A stretch of DNA of 63,412 nt, taken from the NCBI GenBank assembly GCA_028874365.1, contig JAPPJZ010000070.1, forward strand, positions 1 to 63,412. The letters run 5' to 3'. Below, piece after piece: positions 63,095-63,412 of this stretch. Both the position numbers and the translations under genes were made by a program. Origin of the DNA: Chloroflexota bacterium (GTDB lineage: Bacteria > Chloroflexota > Dehalococcoidia > Bin125). The notes beneath the pieces were generated by a model. The model was not told the origin of the DNA. It did not search any database and saw only the letters and a program-made list of their open reading frames with translations. Position 1 is the first letter of the stretch; every line of letters begins with the position of its first letter.

Positions 63095-63412
63095 CTACAC
63101 GTAGCGCTTGAACCACTGGACCATGCGCTCGTAGTACTCCTTGACGAGGGCGGGATCTCCGACGCGGAACATGAGGTGGGAGCAGCCGGGGAAGCGGACC
63201 ATCTCGGCGATTTTGCCTCGGTAGCGGAGGCCGGCGAAGTATTCCTCTCCCTGGGAGATGGGGACTCGCCAGTCGTGCTCGCCGTGGAGGATGAGGACCG
63301 GACACTGGACGTTCTGGACGTAGGTGATCGGCGAGCGCTCGCGATACCAGTCGAAGTTGTCGTCGGGCACGTCGCCCCACTGGTAGGAGCCCCAGGACGG
63401 TCCGATGTCGGA
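63095..63412 (-). CDS. S9-type prolyl oligopeptidase/alpha-beta hydrolase, C-terminal part
   Basis: The last 105 residues of a serine peptidase or acyl-peptidase; the rest lies beyond the window. Seen are DIGPSWGSYQWGDVPDDNFD, VQCPVLILHGEHDWRVPISQ (catalytic Asp segment) and VRFPGCSHLMFRVGDPALVK (catalytic His), with EYYERMVQWFKRYV at the end. These match the family S9 catalytic domain. Confidence 0.88.
   Translation of the reverse strand, partial: SDIGPSWGSYQWGDVPDDNFDWYRERSPITYVQNVQCPVLILHGEHDWRVPISQGEEYFAGLRYRGKIAEMVRFPGCSHLMFRVGDPALVKEYYERMVQWFKRYV

Overview
The window is GC-rich, densely coded DNA with 61 recognisable genes (two cut by the window ends) and no rRNA or tRNA that I can see. 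The gene set suggests an uncultivated, aerobic Chloroflexota bacterium, perhaps of SAR202, Dehalococcoidia or Thermomicrobia type. The grounds are many luciferase-like flavin monooxygenases, CaiB/BaiF CoA-transferases (two of them double-length fusions), HpcH/HpaI aldolases, a DUF1800/DUF1501 pair, Gln-rich lipoproteins and a CIRCE-controlled groEL. The taxonomic placement is inference, not measured.

Region 1 (1-30.6 kb) is catabolic. It holds an acyl-CoA carboxylase beta chain, three CoA-transferase genes, a crotonase, two 2-hydroxyacid dehydrogenases, a zinc alcohol dehydrogenase, two HpcH/HpaI aldolases, an amidohydrolase, flavin monooxygenases, a halogenase-like flavoprotein with a SEC-C tail, an oligopeptide-type ABC importer without its ATPases, thiamine pyrophosphokinase and an alkyl-sulfatase-like metallo-hydrolase. 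Region 2 (30.7-35.1 kb) is housekeeping: an FmdB zinc ribbon, a mini S26 peptidase, CIRCE-groEL, pyruvate kinase and a glutaredoxin-like protein. Region 3 (35.1-43.6 kb) handles oxyanions: a minus-strand operon cysD-cysN-tupA-tupB-tupC (sulfate activation plus tungstate uptake), a MOSC protein, a DUF3179 lipoprotein and a Bcp peroxiredoxin.

Region 4 (43.6-52.1 kb) looks like a zinc block: a 62-residue Cys/His-rich protein, a CDF exporter with a His/Asp-rich N-terminus, ZnuA with a Gln/His loop, oligoribonuclease, ZnuB, and an S14 ribosomal protein lacking zinc-ribbon cysteines. It also contains the main find. A ferredoxin:thioredoxin reductase (FTR) catalytic-subunit homologue (51284-51745) has an in-frame TGA exactly where the last redox-active Cys of the CHC motif should be. 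The coding frame continues with typical family sequence, and a bacterial-SECIS-like hairpin with a GGTC apical loop starts 12 nt after the TGA. This is best read as a selenoprotein.

Region 5 (52.2-56 kb) is a complete Fe(III)-type ABC importer. Region 6 (56.1-63.4 kb) returns to flavin monooxygenases (one interrupted by a garbled, length-preserving stretch), hydrolases, a nitroreductase and an MFS transporter. A family of GC-rich palindromic repeats is scattered through intergenic regions. One copy lies in frame inside a fused CoA-transferase gene, and an unrelated palindrome overlaps the ribosome binding site of the thiamine pyrophosphokinase gene.
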